From positions 806,107 through 870,106 of the forward strand of contig NW_008711185.1 of the NCBI RefSeq assembly GCF_000327385.1: DNA of 64,000 nucleotides, given 5' to 3'. Below, piece after piece: positions 35,720 to 48,522 of the stretch (its first letter is position 1; each line of letters begins with the position of its first letter). A program made the translations under genes and the position numbers. The DNA comes from Lottia gigantea (Eukaryota; Mollusca; Gastropoda; Lottiidae). A model generated the notes under the pieces. That model searched no databases and had not been told where the DNA came from. It saw nothing but the letters and a program-made list of their open reading frames with translations.

Positions 35720-37697
35720 CATTTTTTAACATGTGCCACATGTTAGTATTTATATTGGAATTGATATTGTCGGCAGACTATTTTTTAAAATTCGTCTTTA
35801 TCGTGAAATATTACTTATACTTGTTACATGATATATAGTAAATTATTGTGAAATATTTCTTATATTTGGTATATGATATATAGTAAATTATTGTGTGATA
35901 TTACTTATACTTGTTACATGATATATAGTAAATTATTATGAAATATTACTTATACTTGTTACATGATATATAGTAAATTATTGTGAAATATTACTTATAC
36001 TTGTTACATGATATATAGTAAATTATTGTGAAATATTTCTTATACTTGTTACATGATATATCGTAAATTATCGTGAAATATTACTTATACTTGTGACATG
36101 ATATATAGTAAATTATTATGAAATATTACTTATACTTGTTAAATGATATTTTAAATTATTGTGAGATATTACTTATACTTGTTACATGATATATAGTAGA
36201 TTATTGTGAAACATTTTTTTAACATGTGCCACATGTTAGTATTTATATTGGAATTGATATTGTCGGCAGACTATTTTTTAAAATTCGTCTTTACGTATTA
36301 AAATGCTGCTTATTCTTGTTCGACGTAAACCAAATTTCATAGCTAAATATTTCTGCGAAGAGCACGGCATTTTTTCATAATGTATAATATAGTAAATTAT
36401 TGTGATGTATTAATTATACTTGATACATGATATATAGTAAATTATTGTGAGATATTACTTATACTTGTTACATGATATATAGTAAATTATTGTGAGATAT
36501 TACTTATACTTGTTACATGATATATCGTAAATTATCGTGAAATATTACTTATACTTGTTACATGATATATAGTAAATTATTGTGAAATATTTCTTATATT
36601 TGGAACATGACATATAGTAAATTATTGTGTGATATTACTTATACTTGTTACATGATATATAGTAAATTATTATGAAATATTACTTATACTTGTTACATGA
36701 TATATAGTAAATTATTGTGAGATATTACTTATACTTGTTAAATGATATTTTAAATTATTGTGAGATATTACTTATACTTGTTACATGATATATAGTAGAT
36801 TATTGTGAAACATTTTTTTAACATGTGCCACATGTTAGTATTTATATTGGAATTGATATTGTCGGCAGACTATTTTTTAAAGTTCGTCTTTACGTATTAA
36901 AATGCTGCTTATTCTTGTTCGACGTAAACCAAATTTCATAGCTAAATATTTCTGCGAAGAGCACGGCATTTTTTCATAATGTATAATATAGTAAATTATT
37001 GTGATGTATTAATTATACTTGATACATGATATATAGTAAATTATTGTGAGATATTACTTATACTTGGAACATCATATATAGTAAATTATTATGTGATATT
37101 ACTTATACCTAGTACATGATATATAGTAGATTATTGTGAGATATAACTTATACTTGGAACATCATATATAGTAAATTATTACATGATATATAGTAGATTA
37201 TTGTGAGATATTACTTGTACTTGTTGCATCATATATAGTAAATTATTGTGAGATATTACTTATATACTTGTTACATGATATATAGTAAATTATTGTGAGA
37301 TATTACTTATACTTGTTACATGAGATATAGTAAATTATTGTGAGATATTACTTATAGTTGTTATTGTTACATGAGATATAGTAAAATATTGCGCGTTACT
37401 TGATATTAATATATTATTGTGAGATATTACTTATACTTGTTACATGATATATAGTAAATAATTGTGAGATATTACTTAAACTCGTTACATGATATTAATA
37501 TATTATTGTGAGATATTACTCATACTTGTTACACGATATATAGTAAATTATTATGTGATATTACTTATACTTTCTATATGAGATATAGTGAACTATTGTG
37601 AAATAATACTTATACTTGTTTCATGATATATCGTAAATTATTGTGTAATATTACTTATATTTGTTACATGATATATAGTAAATTATTGTGTGAGGGT
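35720..37697. repeat. 45-bp satellite with an interspersed unrelated segment
   Basis: About 35 copies of a 45-bp unit, TGTTACATGATATATAGTAA plus ATTATTGTGAAATATTACTTATACT. A non-satellite segment with ACATGTGCCACATGTT and CGGCAGACTATTTTTTAAA occurs at about 35720, 36215 and 36810, spaced about 595 bp in the last two. Its longer form also includes TTCGACGTAAACCAAATTTC. This gives a higher-order repeat of about 600 bp. Right-hand units are more diverged. Confidence 0.92.
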
Positions 37698-37734
37698 TAC
37701 CCCTAGACGCATGGGAGCCGCTAGAGGCCAACGG

Positions 37735-38150
37735 ATTTTAGCCGTACAATAATATCAAGATAGCTTGCCAGGCAACACCCACTACCAGCTTTCAGAAATG
37801 ACAACGATGTCTGTGGTGGTAAAATATGTGAAACTAATCATCCGATTGTTACTAATTTCAAGCTTTACTAAATCGTTCGTCCGATTATTACCAATTTCGA
37901 ACTTGACCGAAATCTCATCAATATATATATGCATACTATGTTTCATCAAGATGGGATCGAAATTTTAGCCTTTATCGTACTTACAAAGCAAATTTATCGT
38001 ATTTTTCGTAAGTCACAGGCAATAACTCTGAAAATGTTCATCCGATTATTACCAATTTTGAAGGTCTTATCAATATCTACAAGCATACTAAGTTTCATCA
38101 AGATCGGATAATTTTTTTAGCCTTTATCATGCATACAAGACAAATTTAAC
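37735..38150. repeat. Loose pseudo-tandem repeat (ATCCGATTATTACCAATTT units)
   Basis: Two to three diverged units carrying CATCCGATTATTACCAATTT, GCATACTAAGTTTCATCAAG and TTTTAGCCTTTATC. Similar logic to the repeats near 3.9 kb and 51.3 kb. The short frames are not genes. Confidence 0.5.
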
Positions 38151-39255
38151 TTTACTCTCAAACAATGGCTACTACCAACATTACTGCCTGTGAGACAGAA
38201 AAACATACAAAAACTGAAGACATGATGTTTTCCCAAAACCAAGAATGAAAGAAAAGACACTGAGAGATAAAATATATATTTACAATATAAAAGAAATAAT
38301 AAAATATTCAATTATTTCAATATGAATTTAATATTGTATAACATGGTTAACTGCTTTTTGTCTTAAACGTAATTAATTCTGACAAATTTAATACACTCTC
38401 AATAGCACCCTGAATTAATTACTAACAGAAACTGTATTGTCTAATATGCAGTTTGCTGGCTGATAAGAGTTGAATTCCAGCTCTTTAATTAAAACACTAA
38501 GATACAGGTTAAATTCAAAATCTATTTTGAGGAAAACAACAAAAATTTGTAAAATTGATAATTAACCTTTCCTTATACTCTACCCTTTCATAAAAGTTAT
38601 TGATATCTAGTTGATCGTAGACAAACTAGACATCAGATTTTCATTGTGAAAAGTTCCACTAAAATTTGATATTTAGCAAATTGCCAAGTGAATAATAAAA
38701 GAATTAGTCTAAAGGTTACAAATAACCATATCAGCCTTGCTGAGTTTGTTGTCCATTATGTGCTGTGTCCTAAGCTTTGAAATTATTTTGAAGAAATTTC
38801 AGTCACATAAGACATCTTGAGAGTTTCAGTCGAACATAGCAACTTGATACATCCAAATCAACAGCATTAGTTTTTTATTATACTCATTGACTTGAAATTG
38901 TTTTCTACGGTATCTTAAAACTGTTATTTTACAGTACACAATTTGACTCAATTTATTTTCTTTTTAAAAAAAATATATGTCTATTCCTTCTTACAGAGAT
39001 AAAAAAACAAAGGAATGTATTGTCCCATCCTGAAATATCTTGCACATGTATTCCCCTAAATCATGTCATGTCCTGAATGGTCCTTCAAAGCAAAATTGGT
39101 TAAGCTAGTTGAAGCATTCCACAATGATTTTAAGCCAATGATTCTGAAATTTACCCGAGCAAGAAGTTATCAGTATGACATTATGTAAGGTGTCAAAGGA
39201 TGGTGTTCTCCATCTTATAGAGCACTAATATGTTTGATGATTTCCAAGCACATTA
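38151..39255. other. Downstream of GABPB; no gene recognised
   Basis: AT-rich DNA beyond the GABPB stop codon. It probably includes the GABPB 3' UTR at its right end, but no clear polyadenylation site was chosen. Confidence 0.3.
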
Positions 39256-42200
39256 TTATTCACTTTTTATATGCACACTTAATTGTTTTTTATAAATTTC
39301 TGCTTCTTCTTCTTTCTTTCGCAGTTTTTCTTCAAATGCCTTGGCTTGTTTTTGAACAGCTTCTAGTTGCTTTTTTAGATCATCATGAACATCTTCAGAT
39401 TCTTCGGCCTATAAATAAATAATTATGGTTTGTGAAGAGCTGGATTCTACAGGGGAGATATAATAGCGTTTTGGTCATATTTGCCAATCATGTCTTTGGT
39501 TTTTAAATTTTTTTCTGTATTTTGTCAATGGCATTAAAATGAGTCTTTATTAAGGATGTATAGTCTGACAATGGAAGTTTTTAATCTCTAATGACAAGAA
39601 TATGGGACTGTACAAGCAACGGTTAGATGTGGATAATCATCATCAAGCTAAAAGTACATGCTTTACCAGATGCTTATGGACGAGGAATTTGAGCCCAGTT
39701 AAAGGATACCTGTGTTATATCTGTGTTCGTATGTAAAATATTTTCAGCATCGTCTTGTAAAATAGGGAATTCATCAATAGCCTCTATAACTTCTGTTTTA
39801 ATTTGTTTTATAGGTGGTTCACCATCATCACCATGTGTGTCTTCACCTAAAACAAACAAATATTGTTACATAGTTCTTTGAGATATCAAAAGACCTTTTA
39901 AGTCTTTTTAGATTGTACTTTGCTCATACAATCTTTTTCAAATTTTCAGCTCCATTTCATGAATCAATTGATGGATTTCCAATATAATGCATAGCTAAAT
40001 ATCCATTTTTATAAATTCGGAGAACATTCCATTGAAGATTCTTCATTTGATGCTGATATGACTATCTGGGCAGCAAAGTTTATATACATAACTAAGAGTA
40101 AAATATGTCAAACTGATCAACTTGAAAATCAAAGGAATTCCTGAATGGAATGAATGCTATTGATTCAGTGAGTAATCTTGGTACTATAAACCAAGAAAGA
40201 AGATGAAAGAAACTTACTATGTGCTAAAACTTGTATATTTTGTAACTCTTCAGCTTCAACAACTGTCATATTACCATCATCATCATCTTCTGTATCAGGA
40301 TTAGTTACTATAGTTATAATCTTCTACAATAAAACAATTTCTATCTTTAGACTGAGTTTAGCTAAAATTGTACCAGTAACTCAAATTGAGTTGTACTTGA
40401 AAATTGGAATGGTGCAAATTGATACTATCAGTGTCTCCAATACATAAGAAAACCTCTTTACAATCCCTTTAACAAGTACATGAAACCAAGAGGTTCACAC
40501 AAATAAAAAGACAAATGGATATTGGATCCTATTTTTCACATCAATTTAAGGCTACATATAATGCAATGAATGAGAACCATTTGGTAAGGACAGTGTCATT
40601 AGCCTGTTATTTATAGCATGAAAGTTGAAAGTTTTAAGCACACATCACTTCGAACCATTATACTATCTATGTTCTTATTTAGGCATATTGGTTTGAACAG
40701 ACATTCTTAATTAAAACTATCTGAGAAAAATATCTGCTTTGCCCTGTAAGTGTTTGTGTTATAGAGAATTGAACATTAGATAAAAGTGTACCTGTGGGTC
40801 ACCATCCTCTGATTGTATTTGTGTTATAGTTTCAGTAGAATCAGTAGTTTCACTAGTAGTTGTGGTACCATCTAATTCTTGTTGTTGCATTATATCTAAA
40901 GCTATTTTACCAGCTTCTACATTTACAAACAAAACAATAAAATATAATAATGTTAACATAACATAACATAACATAACATAACATAACATAACATAACATA
41001 ACATAACATAACATAACATAACATAACATAACATAATATGTAACAGTCACAGGTATAAAATACAATTAAAGAGACAGATTCATCATTTACCGGGCTTGAT
41101 TAGGGTATTTTTTCTATTAAAAAAAGGTGAGTCTTTTAAACATTCAACCACAGATAATTCTGGACACATATGGATTTGAAGGCTCAAATTTCAAGAGTCA
41201 CAACATGGTATCCCTTTCTAAGAGTCCACATTGTTAATAATGATGTGTATATCTTATATTCATTTATAGCTCTGTATATTAATGGGCTAAGAATGATTGC
41301 AAGACTATCAACATAACTATCCTTAAAATGCACGGTCAGTCCACATAATGACCATCGGGACTTGCAATCTATTGAAAAAAAATGGCAGTCAAATGACTGT
41401 GTAATTGACTTGTAATATAAATGGATTACCAGTAAGTGAGATAGTCTGTCCACTATCTACAGCTGATGTTATTATATTACCATCAGATGTTGATATCATT
41501 GTTATACCATGACTTTCTAACCAATTCATTGTGTCTGCATTACTGACACCTGAAATACACAGAGATAGAATTTTACACCCTACTGCTGGTCTAATGTCAC
41601 ATGTCACTGAATTTTATTAGGAGGCATCTCGATGGATGAATTCTGCATGTTCGAGTTTTCTGGAATCAACAGAGCTTTCAATAAAACGCATTCCAAGTGT
41701 TCAGAAAAATATTAGGTGCCGACAGAATTCAAAATGGTGGAGAAGGAAATAGATGAGGAAATTTTGAATATCATTCGATTGAAGGCAGAATTGGAATTTA
41801 GAATTCTCCAATCAAGTGCCACCTAGGTAAAGTTTTCATATCATGTCTGCTTTCTATATCCTGATTCACTGTCTGTGATTCCAATATAATATGCTTTTGT
41901 GATATTGTGATATGCTGAAGCATATAACTTACTTTGAGAATTGATAGGACCTGATGCTTCAGCTAAGGCAGCTAATGTTGCTAAGACTGAGGTACTACTT
42001 TGATCTGTTTCCCCTGTTCCATTTACTTGTTCTAAATATAAAAATCATCCATAGTTACAAATATACAAACAAATCCACTAATGATACTTTATAGCACTTG
42101 GTTGAGCTAAAACAGAGAAGATGATACCCTCAAAATGGGTTTCAAATAAGCCAATTTATTTTTCAAAAACAATTCAATGTAATCAGTATTAGCATCAGTT

Positions 42201-44222
42201 TGCACCATTCCTATTTTCAATCAGACATCTTGGGTTCATGCAATTCCAATAAAACTAAGTCTTTGTCGATGTCAATAATTGTGAAGGGCATTATTTTGCT
42301 ATTAGGGACATCATGGAACTTACTTTAAGTGAAATTCCAGGAACCACATACAAATTTTAGAAAGCCTTTACAATTCCTTGAATAATATCAATACTAACCT
42401 TCTAACTGTTCTGTTGTAGAAACTATTTCTGTAGCTTCTGATGTCTCTATAGTAACTATTTCATCAGGGTTTGATAGAGGTAATGGAAGGATGGACTAAA
42501 AGAACAAATTTCAATGTCTCACTGTATTGCAGCATAATAAATCAGAATTGAAACTTTAAATGCAATCTAAGTCCTAATCAAGGACAAATTGTGTAGTAGC
42601 AAAACCTAGAAACCTAAAGCAGAGCTATATGACATCCTCTTTCAGTTTCTCTATCCCACGACTTGTCACTATCATTGTTTGAAATAACATCATTAGAATG
42701 GGACTGTGATAGAAAACTAGCTAGATTACAATTGAAGTCAATAAATATCAGAAAAAAAATTAAACGAAATGGTAATTTAATTCTTATCAAATTGATTTGA
42801 ATGTGCAATAAATAAAAGTTTTTCCACATGTTGGATGACACTTTTCTTACCTAATAAATCTAAACAAAAAATCCTACATACCTGACCATTGCGTAACATT
42901 TGAGCTATATCTAATCTACCATTAGCAATAGCTATGTCTAATGGTGTTCTATCAAACTGAAATAAAAAATCCGACAGCTGATTTTTAGGTTTATCACATT
43001 TTTTTTATCAGTTTATTACACGAACACATAATCTGAGTAAATTATTCTTTAAATTGTCATCATCTAAATGGTTGTGTGAAATGAGATATTCTGTAAAACA
43101 AAATCATACCTTATTCTCACAATTGACATCAGCATCATGACGTAACAATACTTCTATTATAGGTACATGACCTTTCTCAGTTGCCCAATGTAATGGTGTC
43201 ATCTTTAACTAAAATAAACATTCATACTACTTGTGAATTCAAATTTATGATATAAGTGTATTAGTAATAAGGTTCATAAAATTCACAGCATCATAAACAT
43301 CTGTATACACTATAAATTCAGCAACTGTCAAATAAAATTTCAATTTAGCCTACCATATCTTTAGCATCTATATCTGCAGCATTTGCAAGTAATAATTCCA
43401 CAATACCAACATGACCCTCTTGAGCTGCTACATGTAATGGTGTTCTGTCTACTTTAGTTCTAGCATCACGACTGATGCCTGCTCTAAGAAGTACTTCAAC
43501 TGTATGTTGATGGCCACATTGTGTGGCAAAATGTAGTGGAGACGTTCCAAGCTGAAAAAAGCATATTTCAATGATTATTTTTAAGATCAAGTTGAAATTC
43601 ATTTTGAAATTTACACCTTTCAATGGTTTAATTCAAGTTGATATAAACACATTTTAATGTTTAAATTCCAGCTGAAATAAAAAAAAAATTTTCAATCATT
43701 TTACTTTCAGCTGAAATCATCACACATCAATGATTTAATTTAAGCTGAAATCCACACATTTCAATGATCAAATTTAAGCTGAAATCCACACATTCAATGA
43801 TTTAATTCCAGTTGAAATCTTTAAGGATTAAAATTAAATTTAAGTGAGTTTGGTGAATATAACTCAATTTAAGATCATGGTGCAATCAGAAAGATAACAA
43901 AAGCAGTGGATTTATTAGTCTTATGTTTTTGCCATGCAGAACAGATCTACACACGCTAGCAAACATTCACATTTAAATTCATTAACTAACAATATCTCCT
44001 GTTTTGATTGAAGTATGGAAATAAAACATCCTTTGAGCATGAAAGATACCTTAATAGCTATTATTCAATATTCTTCTGCATATCAACATAAATGTTCAAA
44101 CTTAGCAGGCTTACCCAATCTGTAGTAAATGGGGCTCCATTAGACATCAGAGCCCTTACTGAATCTGTGTCTCCCTTTTTAGCTGCATCTAACAGCTTCT
44201 TTCCCAAGTCTACCAAAGACAT
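39256..44222 (-). CDS. GABPB1: GA-binding protein subunit beta (ankyrin-repeat transcription factor)
   Basis: Eleven coding exons on the - strand: 44115-44222, 43354-43551, 43110-43208, 42882-42956, 42399-42495, 41933-42031, 41430-41549, 40792-40916, 40218-40323, 39710-39846, 39256-39408. All phases join to 438 residues (human GABPB1 about 395). Starts [20 protein letters not shown] as in vertebrates. Ankyrin repeats fill about residues 5-160 ([79 protein letters not shown]); they hold the ETS partner GABPA. The middle carries [14 protein letters not shown] and [10 protein letters not shown], matching the activation region. The C-terminus is a charged coiled coil ([20 protein letters not shown]) for tetramer formation. 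A 3' splice acceptor 7 nt before the ATG (exon begins 44229) shows a spliced 5' leader. Whether it is GABPB1 or GABPB2 cannot be decided; invertebrates usually have one gene. Confidence 0.95.
39409..39709 (-). other. GABPB last intron with U12-like 5' splice site
   Basis: The intron begins GTATCCTTTAACTGG right after ACACAG. RTATCCTTT is the consensus of minor (U12-type) introns and is rarely matched by chance. The 3' end is ...TTATTTATAG, and no good TTCCTTAAC branch site lies within 10-25 nt. The minor-class call is therefore uncertain. Confidence 0.35.
40370..40472 (-). mobile_element. MITE family B fragment in a GABPB intron
   Basis: Right end only: GGTGCAAATTGATACTATCA, GTGTCTCCAATACATAAG, AACCTCTTTACAATCCCT and then TTAA (40469-40472). 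Strand is relative to the copy at 50596. Confidence 0.65.
40953..41036. repeat. (AACAT)n microsatellite in a GABPB intron
   Basis: About 16 perfect 5-bp units. It creates a false open frame ([10 protein letters not shown]...) running into a GABPB exon on the - strand. Confidence 0.97.
41066..41200 (+). mobile_element. MITE family E fragment in a GABPB intron
   Basis: TTAA (41066-41069) then AGAGACAGATTCATCATTTA and ACCGGGCTTGATTAGGGT. The internal AAGGCTCAAATTTC is shared with the copy at 33132. Right end not identified. Confidence 0.55.
42186..42385 (+). mobile_element. MITE family B, diverged copy in a GABPB intron
   Basis: TTTGCACCATTCCTATTTTC, AATCAGACATCTTGGG and GCAATTCCAATAAAACTAAG match the copies at 50.6 and 53.6 kb. 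It ends GAAAGCCTTTACAATTCCTT. Confidence 0.6.
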
Positions 44223-46683
44223 TTAATAGCTACAAGAAAAAAAGCTAGACATTGGAAAATATCATAACTATAGTGACATGATACCAGAGAACAACCATTG
44301 TTCTCAATTGTGTGTACAGGCATGCCACTGATTTTTTAGTTTTTGAAAAAAAAAAAGTTGAAAAGCATGTCTCTATACAAATACTATAACTGATAATAAC
44401 ATAATGAAGCTTGTTAAGTTGTGGATTGGAAGTAAAAAACCACTCATCTTGAGATTCAGATTACTAAAATGTATTAATCTTGCTAGAGGTTTCTGATGCT
44501 TAACCATCTGATTATAATCAGATTTAATACACCACAAAATAGCACGAATCAGTAAATTTCTAAAATGGCCAATGATGGGATCTGTTCAGACAATGAGTTT
44601 CATTAACTTTTAAAATGCCTGCTACTTCTGTCACTCAAATGTATGTCTATTATCAAAGATGAATTTGCCAAGATGAGATTTCAAATTGGAGGACATAGTC
44701 GTCAAATTATAGAAAAGGAATTAAGAGGTGTCATAAAATAAGGACCTGAGAGGGCCGTCCTCCGACATTGAATATCATGCTCCAGTGGTTTGAATTCCTC
44801 AGAATGATTTGACTTCCATGACCAACTGCCATGCTAATATTGAACCAATAATTCAAGGGTCACATGATACTATCAAAATGAAAGTAGGCCTAGCCACAGA
44901 ACTGTTAACCGGGCTAATTTGCAAAGAGAATTATCTTTAACAAACTTAGTTTGGAGGTGTGAAAATTCCCCAAATCTACACCTGCTTAAAACTGTCAAAA
45001 TAACTATCAACTGCTTGAATAGAGGCAGATTTTTCAGATTAAGCGGTAGCCTATCACTTCAACACTAGGACAAAGTTCCAAGTCGCCGAAGCAAAGAAAA
45101 TGCTTAGCAAGGTATGGCTTAAGTGTCTAGGACATCTGGCTACAGTCGACTTCCAAGAATTTTTGTAGGGTATTATGATTTATTTTATAAAACGAAAGGA
45201 TTCAAAAAGACAACAGTTCAATTAAAGTTTTATTGTCAAATTAATTCTGCATTTCTTGAACGAAGGAATCGGATATTCCGCCATATTTTGGACGGAAGTG
45301 GCAGAGTGACAAAACGGAAAGAGACTTTAGTAACTTCACTTCCGCTTTCTGAAGAAGAAAAGCCACGACCACTCAAAATTAGCAATAATACTTATCAATT
45401 TTCGAACCATATATTAAAAACAAACCCCTTTTTAAAGACGAATTTGGGAATAGTTAAACTTTTATTAGACTATTCTACAAGCCGGAAGTAAGAAAATGAA
45501 TGCGATCTACCGGAAACGCCTGACGTAAACAAAGATATTCATACGCTCAGATGTAATACATCTGAACGATTCCATTAGAAATATTTGTTTTGTCAGCCTT
45601 TCCGATTGGGTTTACTCATGCAGAGAACATAGAAACCCCCATGCCCTCTTTCTTCATTGCAACATTGATTCCAGGGGACACAAGGAACTATTTTTTTTGT
45701 CTTAATCACCGGGCACCTGCACTTCACGCATTTTATCGCGAGATATCTCGATGGTTAGAGTCAATGGCTGAAATTATGTATTGTCAGTTTCAATAACGAC
45801 CACACCCGAATGTCAAATAATGGGCGTCTTTCTGAAATACTTGTCAAAATAATTTAACGTATCGTATCACAGATCCTTCTGCAATCCATTATGTGATATT
45901 TTACATAAGTACGTGCTCTAAATGTGTTTTGTAAATGCTTCTTGTTTCAGGGGTCAATGCGTTTTGTGTAGGAAGTAGAAAAAATTCGTCTGCTACAAAC
46001 CTAAAAATAGGACCAATCATTTATGGATTTCATAAATGGAGGGCTTGTGACCAATACAGGAATTAACCAACACAATAATTTTGTGTTTCAGGTCATTGAA
46101 GGTTATTTACTTATTAGCCCCAGCCTATTTTAGATTGTCTATTACAGGCCCTTGTCAAACATCAACACTGGCAAAATAGTCAATGTACAAAAACTAGACC
46201 TATTAATTATATTGTTTTATTAGAGTTGAATTGTATAAAGCCCTTCATGTCAAATAGTAACCATGTATGGACCTGACTTGAAGTTTACTGAACATTTTTA
46301 AAAGCAGGAAGCAATTTATTTTCTAAGAATATTTAGACCATATCAGAGTATTTATTAGTTGAATACTGCACATGTAAGTTGTCTCTGTTGTATTAACACC
46401 ACCATATGATTATGGTTGCAAATAAAAGAAGCGGATATATTGAAATATTACTCAAGGGACTGTAAGTTTACTTAGATTTTAAGCTGTCATTTTATGCCAG
46501 AAATGACTGTGGTTTTTGAGAGCTCAACCTTCAATATTTTTCTTTCAGCATTACTCGACATGGTTATAGGAAGACAAGTTTTGTAAATACACATGGGCAC
46601 CATGTAATGAGAGATCAGTAGCATTCTACGCATGCACAGAGTCCTTCTTTTTTTGCCTCCACATTGATAATTATTAATTAGTG
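44223..46683. other. Intergenic region between divergent GABPB and TLNRD1
   Basis: 2.46 kb shared upstream region. It must contain the GABPB non-coding first exon and both promoters. A 122-codon open frame at 45123-45491 on the + strand has no recognisable homology and overlaps the candidate promoter, so it is not called. Confidence 0.5.
45280..45528. promoter_or_regulatory. Candidate GABPB promoter: cluster of ETS/GABP-type sites
   Basis: Within 250 bp: GCCATATT (YY1-like, 45280), CGGAAGT (45293), ACTTCCG (45338, opposite strand), CCGGAAGT (45482), CCGGAAA (45510) and TGACGTAA (CRE-like, 45521). This stretch is less AT-rich than its surroundings. CCGGAAGT is the classic binding site of the GABP complex. 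Function is inferred from motif clustering and from the spliced leader of GABPB. Confidence 0.4.
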
Positions 46684-47933
46684 ATGTCATCTGAATATTC
46701 TCGAACGGTTGCTGTCACCTGTGAGAGATGTCAATCCAAAATGCAACTAATATCGGAAATGTTACTTTTAACTTGTGATCCAAGACCAGTCAACACTGAA
46801 GAAATGCTTCAGCTAGATGGATCTTATGTAGCATTCAAGAAGGAAGTATCACTTCGTTTGAAAGATCTGTCCAAAACCATACAATCAATAGCATCTCAAG
46901 TTCAAACAGTGTCTGTGGTATGGGCAGATATGTCAGTTGAAATTCAAAACTTATCTGATTGTGCCATCTTGATCATGGAATGTTGTTGTTCGGCAGCATA
47001 TTTTATTGCTGTAAATTTTCAAGGTAGTGTGAAAGCTACTCCAGGGATCATTGATAAGTATCAGCTCAGTAGAGCAGGAATCGAGTTGAAACTGAGCTGT
47101 ACACGACTGAAACGATCCAGATCAGAGGATATTACATCACAAGTTTTAGTTGACGTTTGTTCTTCCATATCCAAAGCTCTTTCTGTTATGACAGATTGCT
47201 GTAAAAATGCTAGTGAAAATGCCAAAGATTCAAGTGATCAAGACTTGTTCAAACTCAGTTTAAAGAGTGTGACATCTAGTGCTAGTTGTCTGTTAGCCAG
47301 TGTGAAAAGTTTCCAAAACAATTCCTCTCCTAATCATTTAAATAGAGTTATATCTTTTTGCGACCCTGTGATAACAGCTAGTCATGCATTAGTTGCTTTT
47401 GCAACTGAAGAAGAATTTTTTGGTATTCCTGCAGAACTTACCTCAGATGCAAGAGAATCTCAGAAATGTGTCTTAGGTAATGTATAGCAGTTTTCCTTTC
47501 ATTTGATAATATTCATTTATATTTTCAACCGTTTAACATTTCCACCTGTGAATCCCCAATAGTGAATCATTCACTTGATGATTTTTATTAGGGATCCTTA
47601 TTCTCTCAAAATTCCTTTTCACAGGTGTAAGCTGGTGATAACTCCCCTTGTATAAAAAATTGAGTAAAATGATTGTTATGTTTTTCAGGTGCTTGTATGA
47701 GTATTGTATCAGGCAGTATACAAATGAGTAAGTCAATTCGAGACCTTGCCTTTGATATGATTAACACCAAGCACAGAGAAAGAGTTGCTTTATGTACAGA
47801 TTCCATTGAAAGATCTTCAGTCCAGTTATTAGATCTACTTGATAAATATGATTATTCTGAGAATAATTCCATAGCCTCTAATCATACTACCCCATCCACT
47901 CCGAGTCCATCTTCCACTATGCCTACCAGTTAA
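46684..47933 (+). CDS. TLNRD1: Talin rod domain-containing protein 1
   Basis: Exons 46684-47476 and 47689-47933 give 345 residues (human TLNRD1, formerly MESDC1, has 362). ATG at 46684 is preceded by an in-frame stop. Matching stretches: VAVTCERCQSKMQLISEMLL, CSAAYFIAVNFQGS with the next part GIIDKYQLSRAGIELKLSC, DLFKLSLKSVTSSASCLLAS, ALVAFATEEEFFGIPAELT, and in exon 2 GACMSIVSGSIQMSKSIRDL and RERVALCTDSIE. The family is an all-helical, talin R7-R8-like bundle that dimerises, binds F-actin and bundles filaments in filopodia. The C-terminal tail is Ser/Thr/Pro-rich. The human coding region is intronless, whereas here a phase-1 intron splits the Gly in VLG|A. AATAAA at 48203-48208 is a likely polyadenylation signal. 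Confidence 0.95.
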
Positions 47934-48522
47934 TCCATCTCCAGTTATTCCTAGATCTTTTAAAATAATAAGTACTTGTATAGATTTATCTTCAAAATGT
48001 GTACTTGCATAGTTATTAATTTTAATATTTATGTGCTTTAAGTCAGACCAAATTCTTAGAATGTAGAATTTTAAGACCAAGTGATTTTGAGAAAGCATGG
48101 TCCTTTGCATATATGGGCATCAAAACCCACATTTTACTAAGATTGAAAGCATTTTGATATATTTTGATTATTTAAGTCTAACTGAACAATTTATGATTTT
48201 CAAATAAAGTAGCAATTTTTGTTTTTCAATGATCATTTGAAGTGTTAAAGATGGAAGATCACTTGGTCGACTTAAAATCCAAAAGGTCTGTGTAGTTTTT
48301 ATGCTGTTTTTATCTAAGCCATAATTTTTTTAAATGCAATTCTATAGAATTGTTAAATGTTAGAGAAAATATGAAATCATATTGTATTGATAATAAATTT
48401 AAAACAAGGAAATGATCCATCAAACAAGATTAATATCTTCCTGCTTTTGTTTTAGTATATAGACACAGTGAATGTTTTCCTTTTGGTAGCAGTAGTATCT
48501 GTATGTTTAGAATAAGACAGCT

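Noticed and set aside
35820-37690. CRISPR-like regular spacing of repeats
   Set aside because: Units are contiguous 45-bp satellite copies without unique spacers, in a eukaryotic genome.
40759-41034. Open frame beginning [10 protein letters not shown]
   Set aside because: Microsatellite-derived extension of a GABPB exon; the true exon starts at 40916.
45123-45491. 122-codon + strand open frame
   Set aside because: No recognisable protein features; it overlaps the ETS-site cluster and likely promoter of GABPB.
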